Assembly: GCA_036404275.1 (NCBI GenBank)
Contig: DASXAM010000062.1
Location: 1 to 25,136 of the forward strand
DNA from: AP-15 sp036404275
Lineage (GTDB): Bacteria; Pseudomonadota; Alphaproteobacteria; ATCC43930; CGMCC-115725
DNA: 25,136 nucleotides
Direction: 5' to 3'
The position numbers and the translations under genes were made by a program. Within the stretch, counting starts at the first letter, position 1; each line of letters starts with the position of its first letter. Under the pieces are notes generated by a model that saw only the letters and a program-made list of their open reading frames with translations, searched no databases and was not told the DNA's origin. Shown here in pieces: positions 7,773 to 16,086 of this stretch.

Positions 7773-9368
7773 CTACGTGCCTTTTATCGTGATGTCCTCG
7801 AAGGGAGCGGTGTAGGCAAAACCCGGAATCAGCCCGAAGCCGGATTCGCCGACCCGCGGCCCGACGCCGTTGAGAAAGCCCAACAGCCAGACCGGCGCAT
7901 AGATTGCCTTGTCGTAGACGAGCTTTTGGATCTCGACGAGCATTTGAGTGCGCTTTTTCGGGTCGAGCTCGCCCGCCTGCTTGGCAAACAGCTCGTCGAT
8001 ATCGGGATAGCTGCCATAGACATAGGGGCCGCCTTTGGCGACAAACGCGGCAAGCCGTGTCGTCGCATCGCCAAAGGCGCCGCTGGCGCCACGCAGAATA
8101 CCGTGACTGAATTTCTTCCCGGCATAGCTGGCGAGAAAACCGGCGCGCTCGATTGGCTGCAGGTGGCAGCGGATGCCGATCTGCTGCAGCCCGTCGATGA
8201 TCGCCTCGCCCATGTTCGCGTAGGAGCTGTCGCAGTAGAAGAGCCCGCCGTCGAAGCCGTTGGGATGCCCCGCCTCGGCCAACAATTTCTGGGCCTTGAC
8301 CGGATCGTAGACGGCCGGCGGCGGCTGCCAGTAATAGTCGAAGCTGTCGGGGATGATGCTGTTGTTGATTTTGCAATAGCCGAGAAACAGCGCCTTGTTC
8401 ATGCCGTCGCGGTCGAGCGCCAGATTGGCCGCCTGCCGCACCCGCAGATCGTGCCACGGCGACTTCGGGTTCCACTGGTCGGGAAAATAGACCCAGTTCG
8501 AGGCTTGCAAGACGACCGGCTTCAGCGTCAGCCCCGGGGTGCGCCGCATCTCCTCGGCCAACTCACCGCGGATCGAATAGGCGATGTCGATCTCGCCGCG
8601 CTTTAGTGCCGCGAGCCTCGTCGTCTCGTCGGGGATCACCTTCATGACGATGCGCTTGACCGCCGGGGTCTTGCGCCAATAGCCCTCGAAGGCCTCGAGC
8701 ACTAGCTCGACCCCGGGGTTGAACGAGACGAACTTGTAGGGACCGGCGCCGATCGGGGCCTTTTTGAAGCCGTCGTCGCCAACTTTCTCGACATATTTTT
8801 TTGGCACCACCCAGCTGGCGCCGCTGGCGGTCCCGTAAAACGTCATGAAATCGGGCCAAGGCGCCTTCAGCCGAAAGCGCACATGCTGCGGATCGGGGGT
8901 CTCGATCGCCGCCACCCGCGATTTCAAAAGATCGTGCGAGGCGCCGCGATAGCGCTCGAACGAGAATTTGACGTCCTCGGCGGTGACCGGCTCGCCGTTG
9001 TGAAATTTCGCATCCTTGCGCAGCACAAAATCGTAGCCGAGCCCGTCCTCAGCGGCCGACCAGGATTCGGCGAGCGAGTTGGCCTTAAGCTTCCCCGGCA
9101 TCGGCTTTACCAGCGCGTCGTGCAGCGCGTAGAGCACCATAAACGGGGTGATGACGCCCTGCGTCTCGGCCGGGTCGAACCAGGTCGGCGACAGCGAGAC
9201 GTGGATGCCCCAATTGAGCTGGCCGGCCGGCGCTGCGGCGGCTGCGGCCGATCCGGCCTTGCCGGCGGCGATGCCCAGGGCGGCCAATGCCAGCATCTCG
9301 CGCCGGGTCAATCCCGCCGCGTTGCCGTCGCTCACGTTCTTGTTATCGTTGCCGGCGACCGCGCCCAT
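7773..9368 (-). CDS. SBP1: family-5 extracellular solute-binding protein, Tat-exported
   Basis: This protein has 531 residues. A twin-arginine signal (LTRREMLALAALGI, Arg22-Arg23) precedes an Ala-rich cleavage region. The mature protein starts near GQLNWGIHVSLSPTWFDPAE, and the family-5 core includes FHNGEPVTAEDVKFSFERY and IGAGPYKFVSF. Periplasmic receptors of this family deliver peptides, nickel chelates, opines or sugars-conjugates to DppBC-type channels. ATG at 9368 is supported by AAGGAGGA 6 nt upstream. It is the last of six tandem paralogues and the one nearest the permeases. By eye its closest sibling is SBP2: both have ALFLG-x-CKI where SBP3 to SBP6 have AITLGYSK. The ligand is not known. 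Confidence 0.92.
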   Translation of the reverse strand: MGAVAGNDNKNVSDGNAAGLTRREMLALAALGIAAGKAGSAAAAAAPAGQLNWGIHVSLSPTWFDPAETQGVITPFMVLYALHDALVKPMPGKLKANSLAESWSAAEDGLGYDFVLRKDAKFHNGEPVTAEDVKFSFERYRGASHDLLKSRVAAIETPDPQHVRFRLKAPWPDFMTFYGTASGASWVVPKKYVEKVGDDGFKKAPIGAGPYKFVSFNPGVELVLEAFEGYWRKTPAVKRIVMKVIPDETTRLAALKRGEIDIAYSIRGELAEEMRRTPGLTLKPVVLQASNWVYFPDQWNPKSPWHDLRVRQAANLALDRDGMNKALFLGYCKINNSIIPDSFDYYWQPPPAVYDPVKAQKLLAEAGHPNGFDGGLFYCDSSYANMGEAIIDGLQQIGIRCHLQPIERAGFLASYAGKKFSHGILRGASGAFGDATTRLAAFVAKGGPYVYGSYPDIDELFAKQAGELDPKKRTQMLVEIQKLVYDKAIYAPVWLLGFLNGVGPRVGESGFGLIPGFAYTAPFEDITIKGT

Positions 9369-9423
9369 CCGCTTCCTCCTTAGCAGCTCTCTTACAGAGT
9401 CTTACCGATAATCTAGTGGGCGC

Positions 9424-9453
9424 CGCGGGGATTGTCTCGGCCAATCTCCCGCG
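9424..9453 (-). other. Intergenic hairpin between SBP2 and SBP1
   Basis: In the 113-bp spacer, CGCGGGGATTG (9424-9434) and CAATCTCCCGCG (9442-9453) form an 11-bp stem with one bulge and a 7-nt loop. A homologous stem-loop lies in the SBP3-SBP2 spacer. There is no T-tract on the transcript side, so it looks more like an mRNA-stabilising or processing hairpin than a terminator. Confidence 0.5.
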
Positions 9454-9481
9454 ATCACGGATCGGTGAGCGCCGGGTATGA

Positions 9482-11068
9482 CTACGCGCCCTTGATCGTG
9501 ATGTCCTCGAAGGGAGCGGTGTAGGCAAAACCCGGGATCAGCCCGAACGCCGACACGCCGACCCTGGGTCCGACCCCGTTCAAAAAGCCGAGCTGCCAGA
9601 TCGGCGCGTAGATTGCCTTGTCGTAGACGAGCTGCTGCATCTTGGTCAAGATCGCCGCTCGCTTCTTCGGGTCGATCTCGTCGGCCTGCTGCGGGTAGAG
9701 CGCGTCGATGTCGGGATAGCTGCCATAAGCGTAGGCGCCACCCTTGACGACAAACGAGGCGAGCCGGGTCGCAGCATTGCCAAAGGCGCCGCTCGCTCCC
9801 TGGATGATGCCTTTCGTATACTTTCCGCTGGTGTAGCCGGCGAAGAACCCGGCACGCTCGATCGGCTGCATTTTCACTCGAATGCCGATCTGCTGGAAGT
9901 TGTCGATCGATACCTCGGCCATGTTGCCATAGGAGCTGTCGCAATACATGAACCCGGCGTCGAAGCCGTTCGGATAACCGGCATCGGCGAGCAGCTTTTT
10001 CGCTTTTGCCGGGTCGTAAACCGCGGCCGGCGGCTGCCAGTAATAGTCGAACGTGTAGGGGATGATGCTGTCGGTGATCTTGCAAAAGCCGAGGAACAAG
10101 GCTTGGCTCATCCCCTCGCGGTCAATCGCGAGGTTGGCCGCCTGGCGCACGCGCAGATCGTGCCACGGCGATTTCGGGTCCCACTGCTCGGGGAAATAGA
10201 GCCAGTTCGGCGCCTGCAGCACCACCGGCTTCAGGCTCAACCCTTTGGTCTTGCGCAATTCCTCGGCCAATTCGCCGCGGATCGAATAGGCGATATCGAC
10301 CTCGCCGCGCTTCAATGCCGCAAGCCGCGTCGCCTCGTCCGGGATCACCTTCATGACCAGCCGCTTGACCGACGGGGTCTTGCGCCAGTAGCCGTCGAAG
10401 GCTTCGAGCACCAGCTCGACCCCCGGCGTGAACGAGACGAATTTGTAGGGGCCGGCGCCGATTGGCGCCCGCTTGAAGCCGTCGTCGCCGACCTTCTCGA
10501 CATATTTCTTCGGCACGATCCAGCCCGAGCCGCTGGCGTTCGAATAAAACATCAAAAAGTCGGGCCACGGCGCCTTCAGCTTGAAACGGACATGGCGCGC
10601 GTCGGGGGTCTCGATCACCGCCACGTTCTTTTTCATCAAATCGTGGGCCGCCCCCTTGTAGCGCTCGAACGAGAATTTGACGTCCTCGGCGGTGACCGGA
10701 TCGCCGTTGTGAAACTTGACCCCGTCGCGGATCACAAATTCATAGGTCAGGCCGTCTTCCGCAGCGGTCCAGGATTCGGCGAGGCACGGCGCCTGCGATT
10801 TGCCGGGCATCGGCTTGACCATCGCGTCGTGCAACGCATAGAGCACCATGAACGGGGTGATGATCCCCTGGGTCTCGGCCGGGTCGAACCAGGCCGGGGC
10901 GAGCGAGACATGCACCGCCCAGGTCAATTGTCCCGCCGGCGCCGCCGCCATGGCAGGTCCGGCCGCGCCGGCGGCGAGACCGGCCGCGGTGAAAGCCATC
11001 ATATCGCGCCGGGTCAGTCCGTTGGCGCCGCCTGCGATCCGGTTGTTTTGCCGATGACCCGAGACCAT
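9482..11068 (-). CDS. SBP2: family-5 extracellular solute-binding protein, Tat-exported
   Basis: This protein has 528 residues. The signal is LTRRDMMAFTAAGLAAG (Arg20-Arg21) followed by an AMAAAPAG cleavage region, and the mature part begins GQLTWAVHVSLAPAWFDPAE. The core blocks FHNGDPVTAEDVKFSFERY, IGAGPYKFVSFTPGVEL and PKSPWHDLRVRQAANLAIDR are intact, and the end is GFAYTAPFEDITIKGA. ATG at 11068 has AAGGAGC about 6 nt upstream, inside a tandem 9-bp repeat. It shares the ALFLGFCKI segment with SBP1 and differs there from SBP3 to SBP6, so the two probably arose by the most recent duplication in the array. Differences from SBP1 are spread along the whole protein, so this is a diverged paralogue and not an assembly duplication. 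Confidence 0.92.
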   Translation of the reverse strand: MVSGHRQNNRIAGGANGLTRRDMMAFTAAGLAAGAAGPAMAAAPAGQLTWAVHVSLAPAWFDPAETQGIITPFMVLYALHDAMVKPMPGKSQAPCLAESWTAAEDGLTYEFVIRDGVKFHNGDPVTAEDVKFSFERYKGAAHDLMKKNVAVIETPDARHVRFKLKAPWPDFLMFYSNASGSGWIVPKKYVEKVGDDGFKRAPIGAGPYKFVSFTPGVELVLEAFDGYWRKTPSVKRLVMKVIPDEATRLAALKRGEVDIAYSIRGELAEELRKTKGLSLKPVVLQAPNWLYFPEQWDPKSPWHDLRVRQAANLAIDREGMSQALFLGFCKITDSIIPYTFDYYWQPPAAVYDPAKAKKLLADAGYPNGFDAGFMYCDSSYGNMAEVSIDNFQQIGIRVKMQPIERAGFFAGYTSGKYTKGIIQGASGAFGNAATRLASFVVKGGAYAYGSYPDIDALYPQQADEIDPKKRAAILTKMQQLVYDKAIYAPIWQLGFLNGVGPRVGVSAFGLIPGFAYTAPFEDITIKGA

Positions 11069-11075
11069 CCTCCGC

Positions 11076-11095
11076 TCCTTACAACATCCTTACAA
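11076..11095 (-). repeat. Tandem 9-bp repeat covering the SBP2 ribosome binding site
   Basis: Plus-strand TCCTTACAA occurs at 11076-11084 and 11087-11095, two bases apart. On the transcript this gives TTGTAAGGA twice, so two AAGGA ribosome-binding cores precede the SBP2 ATG. The downstream copy is at the usual distance. Confidence 0.7.
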
Positions 11096-11116
11096 TGCGG
11101 TAGCCCACCGCACTGT
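11092..11116 (-). other. Small hairpin in the SBP3-SBP2 spacer
   Basis: TGCGGT and ACCGCA form a perfect 6-bp stem around a 5-nt loop (AGCCC), extended by ACA/TGT across one mismatch. It lies just upstream of the duplicated ribosome-binding cores of SBP2 and could influence access to them. Confidence 0.4.
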
Positions 11117-11126
11117 AGAGAAGCCT

Positions 11127-11154
11127 CGCGGATTTGTCTCAGTCAATCTCCGCG
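11127..11154 (-). other. Intergenic hairpin between SBP3 and SBP2
   Basis: CGCGGATTTG (11127-11136) and CAATCTCCGCG (11144-11154) pair around a 7-nt loop TCTCAGT. This is recognisably the same element as the one at 9424-9453: loop and flanks are alike, and both arms are one base shorter, which preserves pairing. Confidence 0.5.
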
Positions 11155-11181
11155 CGCACCGAGCCGCGAACGCGGCGGCCG

Positions 11182-12750
11182 TTACGCGCCCTCGATCGTG
11201 ATGTCCTCGAACGGGGCGGTGTAGGCGAAGCCGGGGATCAGGCCAAACCCCGACTCGCCGACGCGCGGGCCGACACCATTGATGAAAGCGAGCTGCAACA
11301 GCGGCGCGTAGACCGTGTCACGGTCGATCAGCTGCTGCATCTGGGCCAAAATGTCGGCGCGCTTTTTGCGGTCGAGCTCGGCCGCCTGGCGGGCGTAGAG
11401 CGCATCGAGCTCGGGATAGTCGCCATAGGCGTAGGGGCCGCCCTTGACGGCAAAGGCCGCCAGGCGCGTGGCCGCGTTGCCAAAGGCGGCGCTCGCCGCC
11501 TGGACGATGCCGCGAAACTTGCGGTTGGAGTATCCTTCGAAAAAAGCCGCGCGTTCGAGCGGCCGCAATTTTGCGCGGATGCCCACCGCCAACAGATTGT
11601 CGAGCACCGCCTCGCCGAAATTGGCATAGGACGAGTCGACATAATGCTCGCCGGCGTCGAAGCCGCCGGCATGGCCGGCTTCGGCCAACAGCTGCTTTGC
11701 CTTTTGCGGGTCGTAGACCGGCGCCGGCGGCTGCCAGAAAAATTCGAACGTATAGGGAATGATGCTGCCGGTGATCTTGGAGTAGCCGAGCGTGATCGCC
11801 TCGTTGATGCCCTTGCGGTCGATCGCCAGGCTGGCGGCGCGCCGCACGCGCGGATCATGCCACGGCGATTTCGGGTCGAACTGGTCCGCGAAATAAAGCC
11901 ACCACGGACCTTGCGGGATCACCGGCTTCAGGGTCAGGCCGGGAGTCTTGCGCAGCCGGTCGGCGAGCTCGCCGCGGATCGAATAGCAGATGTCAACTTC
12001 GCCGCGCTGAAGGGCGGCGAGCCGCGTCGTCTCATCGGGGATCACCTTGAACACCAGGCGCTTGACGCTCGGCTTTTTGCGCCAATACTGGTCGAAAGCC
12101 TCCAAAACCAGCTCGACGCCGGGTGTAAACGAGACGAATTTGTAGGGGCCGGCGCCGATCGGGGTCTTTTTGAAACCGGCATCGCCGACCTGCTCGACAT
12201 ATTTCTTCGGCACGACCCAGCCGGCACCGCTCGCCGTCGCATAAAAGGTTAGAAAATCGGGCCACGGCGTTTTGAGCCGGAAGCGCACGTGCTGCGCATC
12301 GGGCGTTTCGACCGCCGCCACCCGGCTTTTGATCAGCTCGTGCGAGGCGCCGCGATAGCGCTCGAACGAAAATTTGACATCGTCCGCCGTGACCGGCTCG
12401 CCATTGTGGAACTTGGCGTTGCCGCGCAATACGAACTCATGGGTCAGACCGTCTTCCGAAGCGGTCCAGGACTGGGCAAGGCATGGCGCCATCGGTTGCC
12501 CCGGCATCGGCTTCACCACCGCGTCGTGCAAGGCATAGAGCACCATAAACGGGGTGATGATCCCCTGCGTGTCGGCCGGGTCGAACCAGGTCGGCGCCAG
12601 CGAGACGTGGATCGCCCAATTCAGCTGGTCCGCCGGCGCCGCGGCGTGGGCGAAGCCCGGTGCGCCGACAGTGACGCCGAGCGCGGCAGCCGCCAGAACA
12701 TCGCGCCGAGTCGGCACCGCGTTGCGCGGACGATCGTCCTCCGGGTGCAT
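11182..12750 (-). CDS. SBP3: family-5 extracellular solute-binding protein, Tat-exported
   Basis: This protein has 522 residues. The twin-arginine motif is PTRRDVLAAAALGV (Arg15-Arg16), with a FAHAAAPA cleavage region. The mature domain begins DQLNWAIHVSLAPTWFDPAD. Family-5 blocks include FHNGEPVTADDVKFSFERY, PIGAGPYKFVSFTPGVEL and GSIIPYTFEFFWQPP. The start at 12750 is favoured by GGGAGGA ending about 6 nt before it; an in-frame start at 12798 would place 16 charged residues before this and lacks such a site. Compared with its siblings it has a small change in the conserved receptor helix (DPRVRRAASLAIDR instead of DLRVRQAANLAIDR) and GPWWLYFADQFD in the preceding strand, which could alter ligand choice. 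The spacer to SBP2 contains two hairpins. Confidence 0.92.
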   Translation of the reverse strand: MHPEDDRPRNAVPTRRDVLAAAALGVTVGAPGFAHAAAPADQLNWAIHVSLAPTWFDPADTQGIITPFMVLYALHDAVVKPMPGQPMAPCLAQSWTASEDGLTHEFVLRGNAKFHNGEPVTADDVKFSFERYRGASHELIKSRVAAVETPDAQHVRFRLKTPWPDFLTFYATASGAGWVVPKKYVEQVGDAGFKKTPIGAGPYKFVSFTPGVELVLEAFDQYWRKKPSVKRLVFKVIPDETTRLAALQRGEVDICYSIRGELADRLRKTPGLTLKPVIPQGPWWLYFADQFDPKSPWHDPRVRRAASLAIDRKGINEAITLGYSKITGSIIPYTFEFFWQPPAPVYDPQKAKQLLAEAGHAGGFDAGEHYVDSSYANFGEAVLDNLLAVGIRAKLRPLERAAFFEGYSNRKFRGIVQAASAAFGNAATRLAAFAVKGGPYAYGDYPELDALYARQAAELDRKKRADILAQMQQLIDRDTVYAPLLQLAFINGVGPRVGESGFGLIPGFAYTAPFEDITIEGA

Positions 12751-12806
12751 GATCTTCCTCCCTTTGTGTTTCTTGTCGGGTTGTGAGGTGCCGCGCACCC
12801 CCTGCG

Positions 12807-14375
12807 TCAGGCGCCCTTCAGCGTGATGTCCTCGTAGGGCGAGGTCCAGGGGTCGCCGCCGATCGACCCGATGCCGGAATTGCCGACCCGCGGGCCGACG
12901 CCGGAAAGCCCGGCCAATTGCCAGATCGGCGCCGCGATCACCCGCTCATGCACAAGCTCTTGGATCTTGTCGAGCAGTGCGGTGCGCTTTTTGTGGTCGA
13001 GCTCGGCCGCCTGCTCCTTGAACAGCGCGTCGATGTCGGGATAGCTGCCGTAGGCGTAGACGCCGCCCTTGACGGCAAAGGCTTCCATCCGGGTCGCGGC
13101 GTTGCCGAAGGCGGCGCTGCCGGCCATGATCAGGCCCTTGAATTTCTTGCCCGAATAGCCGGAGTAGAAGGCGGCCCGCTCGATCGGCCGCAAATCGGCG
13201 CGGATGCCGGCCTCGCGCAGATAGTTGACGATCGCCTCGCCGACATTGGCAAAGGCGGCGTCGCAATAGAACGGGCCGGCATCGATCCCGTTCGGATGCC
13301 CGGCCGCCGCCAGCAGCGCCTTGGCGTTGGCGGCATCGTAAACCGGTGGCGGTGGCTGCCAGTAGAATTCGAAATGCGGCGGGACAAACGCGTTGTTGGT
13401 CAGCTTCGAATAGCCCAGGGTGATTGCCTGGTTGATGGTCTTGCGGTCAATCGCAACGTTGAGCGCCTGCCGCGCCCGAAGATCGTGCCAGGGCGATTGC
13501 GGGTCCCACTGCTCTGGGAAGTAGACCCAGAAGGGTGCGGTGTGCGCCGCCGCAAGCGAGAGGCCGGGGGTGCGCTTCAGCTCCTCGGCCAGCTCGCCGC
13601 TGACCCAATACATGCCGTCGACCTCGCCGCGTTTCAGCGCGGCCATCCGGGTCGTGCCGTCGGGGATGCTCTTGATGACGATGCGCTTCACGCTCGGCGT
13701 CTTGCGCCAGTAATGCTCGGAGGCCTCCATCGCCAATTCGACGCCGGGATTGAACGAGACGAATTTGTACGGGCCGGCGCCGATTGGCGCCTTTTTGAAG
13801 CCGTCCGGCCCGACCTTTTCGACATAGCGTTTCGGCACGACCCAGCCGGCGCCGGTAGCGCTGCCGTAAAAGGTCAGAAAATCCGGCCACGGCTCCTTCA
13901 GCCGAAAGCGGACATGCTGCGGGTCGGGGATGTCGATCGCCGCGATGCGCGCTTTGAGCGTCGTGTTGGCGGCGCCCTTGTAGCGCTCGAACGAGAATTT
14001 GACATCTTCCGCCGTGACCGGATCGCCGTTGTGAAAGACCACCCCCCGACGCAATGTGAAATCGTAGCTCAGCCCGTCCTCGGCGGCGGACCAGCTTTCG
14101 GCGAGGCTCGGCGCGAGCAGCTTGCCCGGCATCGGCTTGACCATCGCGTCGTGCAGCGCATAGAGCACCATAAAGGGCGTGATGATCCCCGAGGTCTCGG
14201 CCGGGTCGAACCAGGTCGGCGCCAGCGAAATATGGGCGGCCCAGGTCAGCTGGCCCTGCGGCGCCGCAGCGCGAGCGAGACGCGGCGCTCCGCCGGCGAG
14301 GCCGAGCGCCGCGAGCGCCATCAGCTCGCGGCGCGTCGGCCCGGTAATGTCCTTGCGATCCTCCGTCAAGCGCAT
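12807..14375 (-). CDS. SBP4: divergent family-5 solute-binding protein, Tat-exported
   Basis: This protein has 522 residues, with a PTRRELMALAALGL signal (Arg15-Arg16). ATG at 14375 follows GGAGAGG. The frame stays open to 16202, but that upstream part is a shadow of SBP5. SBP4 keeps the family frame (GQLTWAAHISLAPTWFDPAE, FHNGDPVTAEDVKFSFERY) and is the most divergent of the six at positions otherwise constant in the array. It has DGMYWVSGELAEEL in place of the siblings' I-x-YS(I/V)RG-x-LA pattern, and LTNNAFVPPHFEFYW in place of the GSIIPYTFDYYW type. Its C-terminus is GSIGGDPWTSPYEDITLKGA, where the others have the GFAYTAP(F/Y)EDI type. These clustered changes suggest a different ligand. 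It appears intact, with no frameshift. Confidence 0.92.
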   Translation of the reverse strand: MRLTEDRKDITGPTRRELMALAALGLAGGAPRLARAAAPQGQLTWAAHISLAPTWFDPAETSGIITPFMVLYALHDAMVKPMPGKLLAPSLAESWSAAEDGLSYDFTLRRGVVFHNGDPVTAEDVKFSFERYKGAANTTLKARIAAIDIPDPQHVRFRLKEPWPDFLTFYGSATGAGWVVPKRYVEKVGPDGFKKAPIGAGPYKFVSFNPGVELAMEASEHYWRKTPSVKRIVIKSIPDGTTRMAALKRGEVDGMYWVSGELAEELKRTPGLSLAAAHTAPFWVYFPEQWDPQSPWHDLRARQALNVAIDRKTINQAITLGYSKLTNNAFVPPHFEFYWQPPPPVYDAANAKALLAAAGHPNGIDAGPFYCDAAFANVGEAIVNYLREAGIRADLRPIERAAFYSGYSGKKFKGLIMAGSAAFGNAATRMEAFAVKGGVYAYGSYPDIDALFKEQAAELDHKKRTALLDKIQELVHERVIAAPIWQLAGLSGVGPRVGNSGIGSIGGDPWTSPYEDITLKGA

Positions 14376-14402
14376 CGTCCTCTCCTTTTTTGCGTGTCGT
14401 TT

Positions 14403-14418
14403 GGCGGCGTCACCCGCC
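14403..14418 (-). other. Short GC hairpin between SBP5 and SBP4
   Basis: GGCGG (14403-14407) and CCGCC (14414-14418) form a 5-bp stem around 6 nt, immediately after the SBP5 stop codon in the transcript. Spacers in this array commonly hold such a hairpin near the upstream gene's stop. Confidence 0.3.
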
Positions 14419-14419
14419 G

Positions 14420-16006
14420 CTAGGCGCTTTTGATCGTGATGTCCTCGTAGGGTGCGGTGTAAGCAAAGCCGGGGATCAGTCCGAACCCGGACTCGCCGAC
14501 GCGCGGGCCCACTCCGTTGATAAAGCCCAACTGCCAGATCGGGGCAAAGATCGCGCGCGCCGTCACCAGTTGCTGCATCTTTTGCAGGATCGCCTCGCGC
14601 TTCCGATGGTCGAGCTCGACCGCCTGCTCTTTGAACAGCGCATCGATGTCGGGAAAGCTGCCGGTGACATAGGTGCCGCCTTTGACGACAAAGGCTTCGA
14701 GCCGGGTCGCGGCATTGCCGAAGGCGCCGCTGCCGACCTGGATGATGCCGTGGAACTTCTTGCCGGCATGCCCTTCGAAAAACGCGGCGCGCTCGAGTGG
14801 GCGCAATTTGGCGCGGATGCCAACCGACTGAAAGGTGTCGACGATCGCCTCGCCGACATTGGCATAGGCCGCGTCGCAATAATACTGCCCGGCGTCGAAG
14901 CCTTGGGCATACCCGGCCGCCGCCATCAATTCCTTGGCCTTTGCGGGGTCGTAGGCCGGCGCCGGCGGCTTCCAGTAAAAATCGAAGGTCTGCGGGATGA
15001 TGCTGCCGGTGATCTTGGAATAGCCCAAGGTGATCGCCTCGTTCATCCCCTTGCGGTCGATTGCGAGATTGGCGGCCTGCCGCACCCGCTCGTCGTGCCA
15101 CGGCGATTTCGCGTCCCACTGATCGGGAAATTCGAGCCATTGCGCGCCGTTCGGCACGACAGGTTTCAAGGTGAGGCCCGGCGTCTTGCGCAACTCGTCG
15201 GCCAGCGGCCCGCGCACCGAATAGACAAGATCGATCTCGCCGCGTTGCAATGCCGCGAGTCGGGTCGTCTCCTCCGGAATGCACCGGAGCACGATCCGTT
15301 TGACGCTCGGCGTCTTGCGCCAATAGCCCTCGAATGCTTCGAGCACCAATTCGACGCCCGGGTTGAACGACACGAATTTGTAGGGGCCGGCGCCGACCGG
15401 CGCCCGCTTGAAGCCGTCGGGGCCGACCTTTTCGGCGTATTTTTTCGGCACGATCCAGCCAGCGCCGGTGGCGCTCGCGTAAAAAGTCAGGAAATCGGCC
15501 CACGGCTTTTTCAACGTAAAGCGCACATGCCTTGCATCCGGGGTGTCGATCGCCGCCACCCGGTCGTGCATCAGCCGGTGCGAGGTGCCCTTGTAGCGCG
15601 CGAACGAATATTTGACGTCCTCGGCGGTGACGGTGTCGCCGTTGTGGAACAACGCCCCCTTGCGCAACGTGAACTCGTAGCTGAGCCCATCCTCCGAGGC
15701 CGACCAGGATTCGGCGAGGCTCGGCGCCGCCGGGCTTTGCGGCATCGGTTTCACCATTGCGTCGTGCAAGGCGTAGAGCACCATAAAGGGGGTGATGACC
15801 CCCTGCGTCTCGGCCGGGTCGAACCAGCTCGGGGCGAGCGAGACATGCACACCCCAGTTCAATTGCCCGGAGGGTGCGGCGGCGCGGGCCAAGCCCGGCG
15901 CGCCGGCGGCGAGAGCAAAGGCCGCGGCGCCAAAGACATCGCGCCGGGTCAAACCATGAACGTTGCCATGTGGCCAAAGCGCCACGCCTCCTTCGACAGA
16001 GCGCAT
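14420..16006 (-). CDS. SBP5: family-5 extracellular solute-binding protein, Tat-exported
   Basis: This protein has 528 residues from the second of two adjacent ATGs. GGGAGGAA lies 2 nt before ATG 16009 but 5 nt before ATG 16006, so the latter is preferred. The signal is LTRRDVFGAAAFAL (Arg21-Arg22), with a LARAAAPSG cleavage zone. Core blocks GQLNWGVHVSLAPSWFDPAE, FHNGDTVTAEDVKYSFARY, PVGAGPYKFVSFNPGVEL and GSIIPQTFDFYWKPP are present. Differences from the siblings include LVYSVRGPLADELR and GAQWLEFPDQWDAK around the presumed ligand pocket and MRPLERAAFFEGH-like substitutions later. It is a complete receptor with unknown ligand. The opposite strand of SBP5 and SBP6 is open for more than 1,100 codons, which is a codon-bias effect and not a gene. 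Confidence 0.91.
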   Translation of the reverse strand: MRSVEGGVALWPHGNVHGLTRRDVFGAAAFALAAGAPGLARAAAPSGQLNWGVHVSLAPSWFDPAETQGVITPFMVLYALHDAMVKPMPQSPAAPSLAESWSASEDGLSYEFTLRKGALFHNGDTVTAEDVKYSFARYKGTSHRLMHDRVAAIDTPDARHVRFTLKKPWADFLTFYASATGAGWIVPKKYAEKVGPDGFKRAPVGAGPYKFVSFNPGVELVLEAFEGYWRKTPSVKRIVLRCIPEETTRLAALQRGEIDLVYSVRGPLADELRKTPGLTLKPVVPNGAQWLEFPDQWDAKSPWHDERVRQAANLAIDRKGMNEAITLGYSKITGSIIPQTFDFYWKPPAPAYDPAKAKELMAAAGYAQGFDAGQYYCDAAYANVGEAIVDTFQSVGIRAKLRPLERAAFFEGHAGKKFHGIIQVGSGAFGNAATRLEAFVVKGGTYVTGSFPDIDALFKEQAVELDHRKREAILQKMQQLVTARAIFAPIWQLGFINGVGPRVGESGFGLIPGFAYTAPYEDITIKSA

Positions 16007-16065
16007 CATTTCCTCCCATGTTGCGGCCCTCGATTTCGGGGCCTTGATATTTTTGCGTTTTGCCC

Positions 16066-16086
16066 GACCCGGCGGCGGCCGGGGTC
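16066..16086 (-). other. GC-rich hairpin at the SBP6 stop codon
   Basis: GACCCGGC (16066-16073) pairs with GCCGGGGTC (16078-16086) with one bulged G and a 4-nt loop. It overlaps the stop codon of SBP6, and no T-tract follows on the transcript. It may slow 3' decay of the SBP6 message. Confidence 0.4.
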
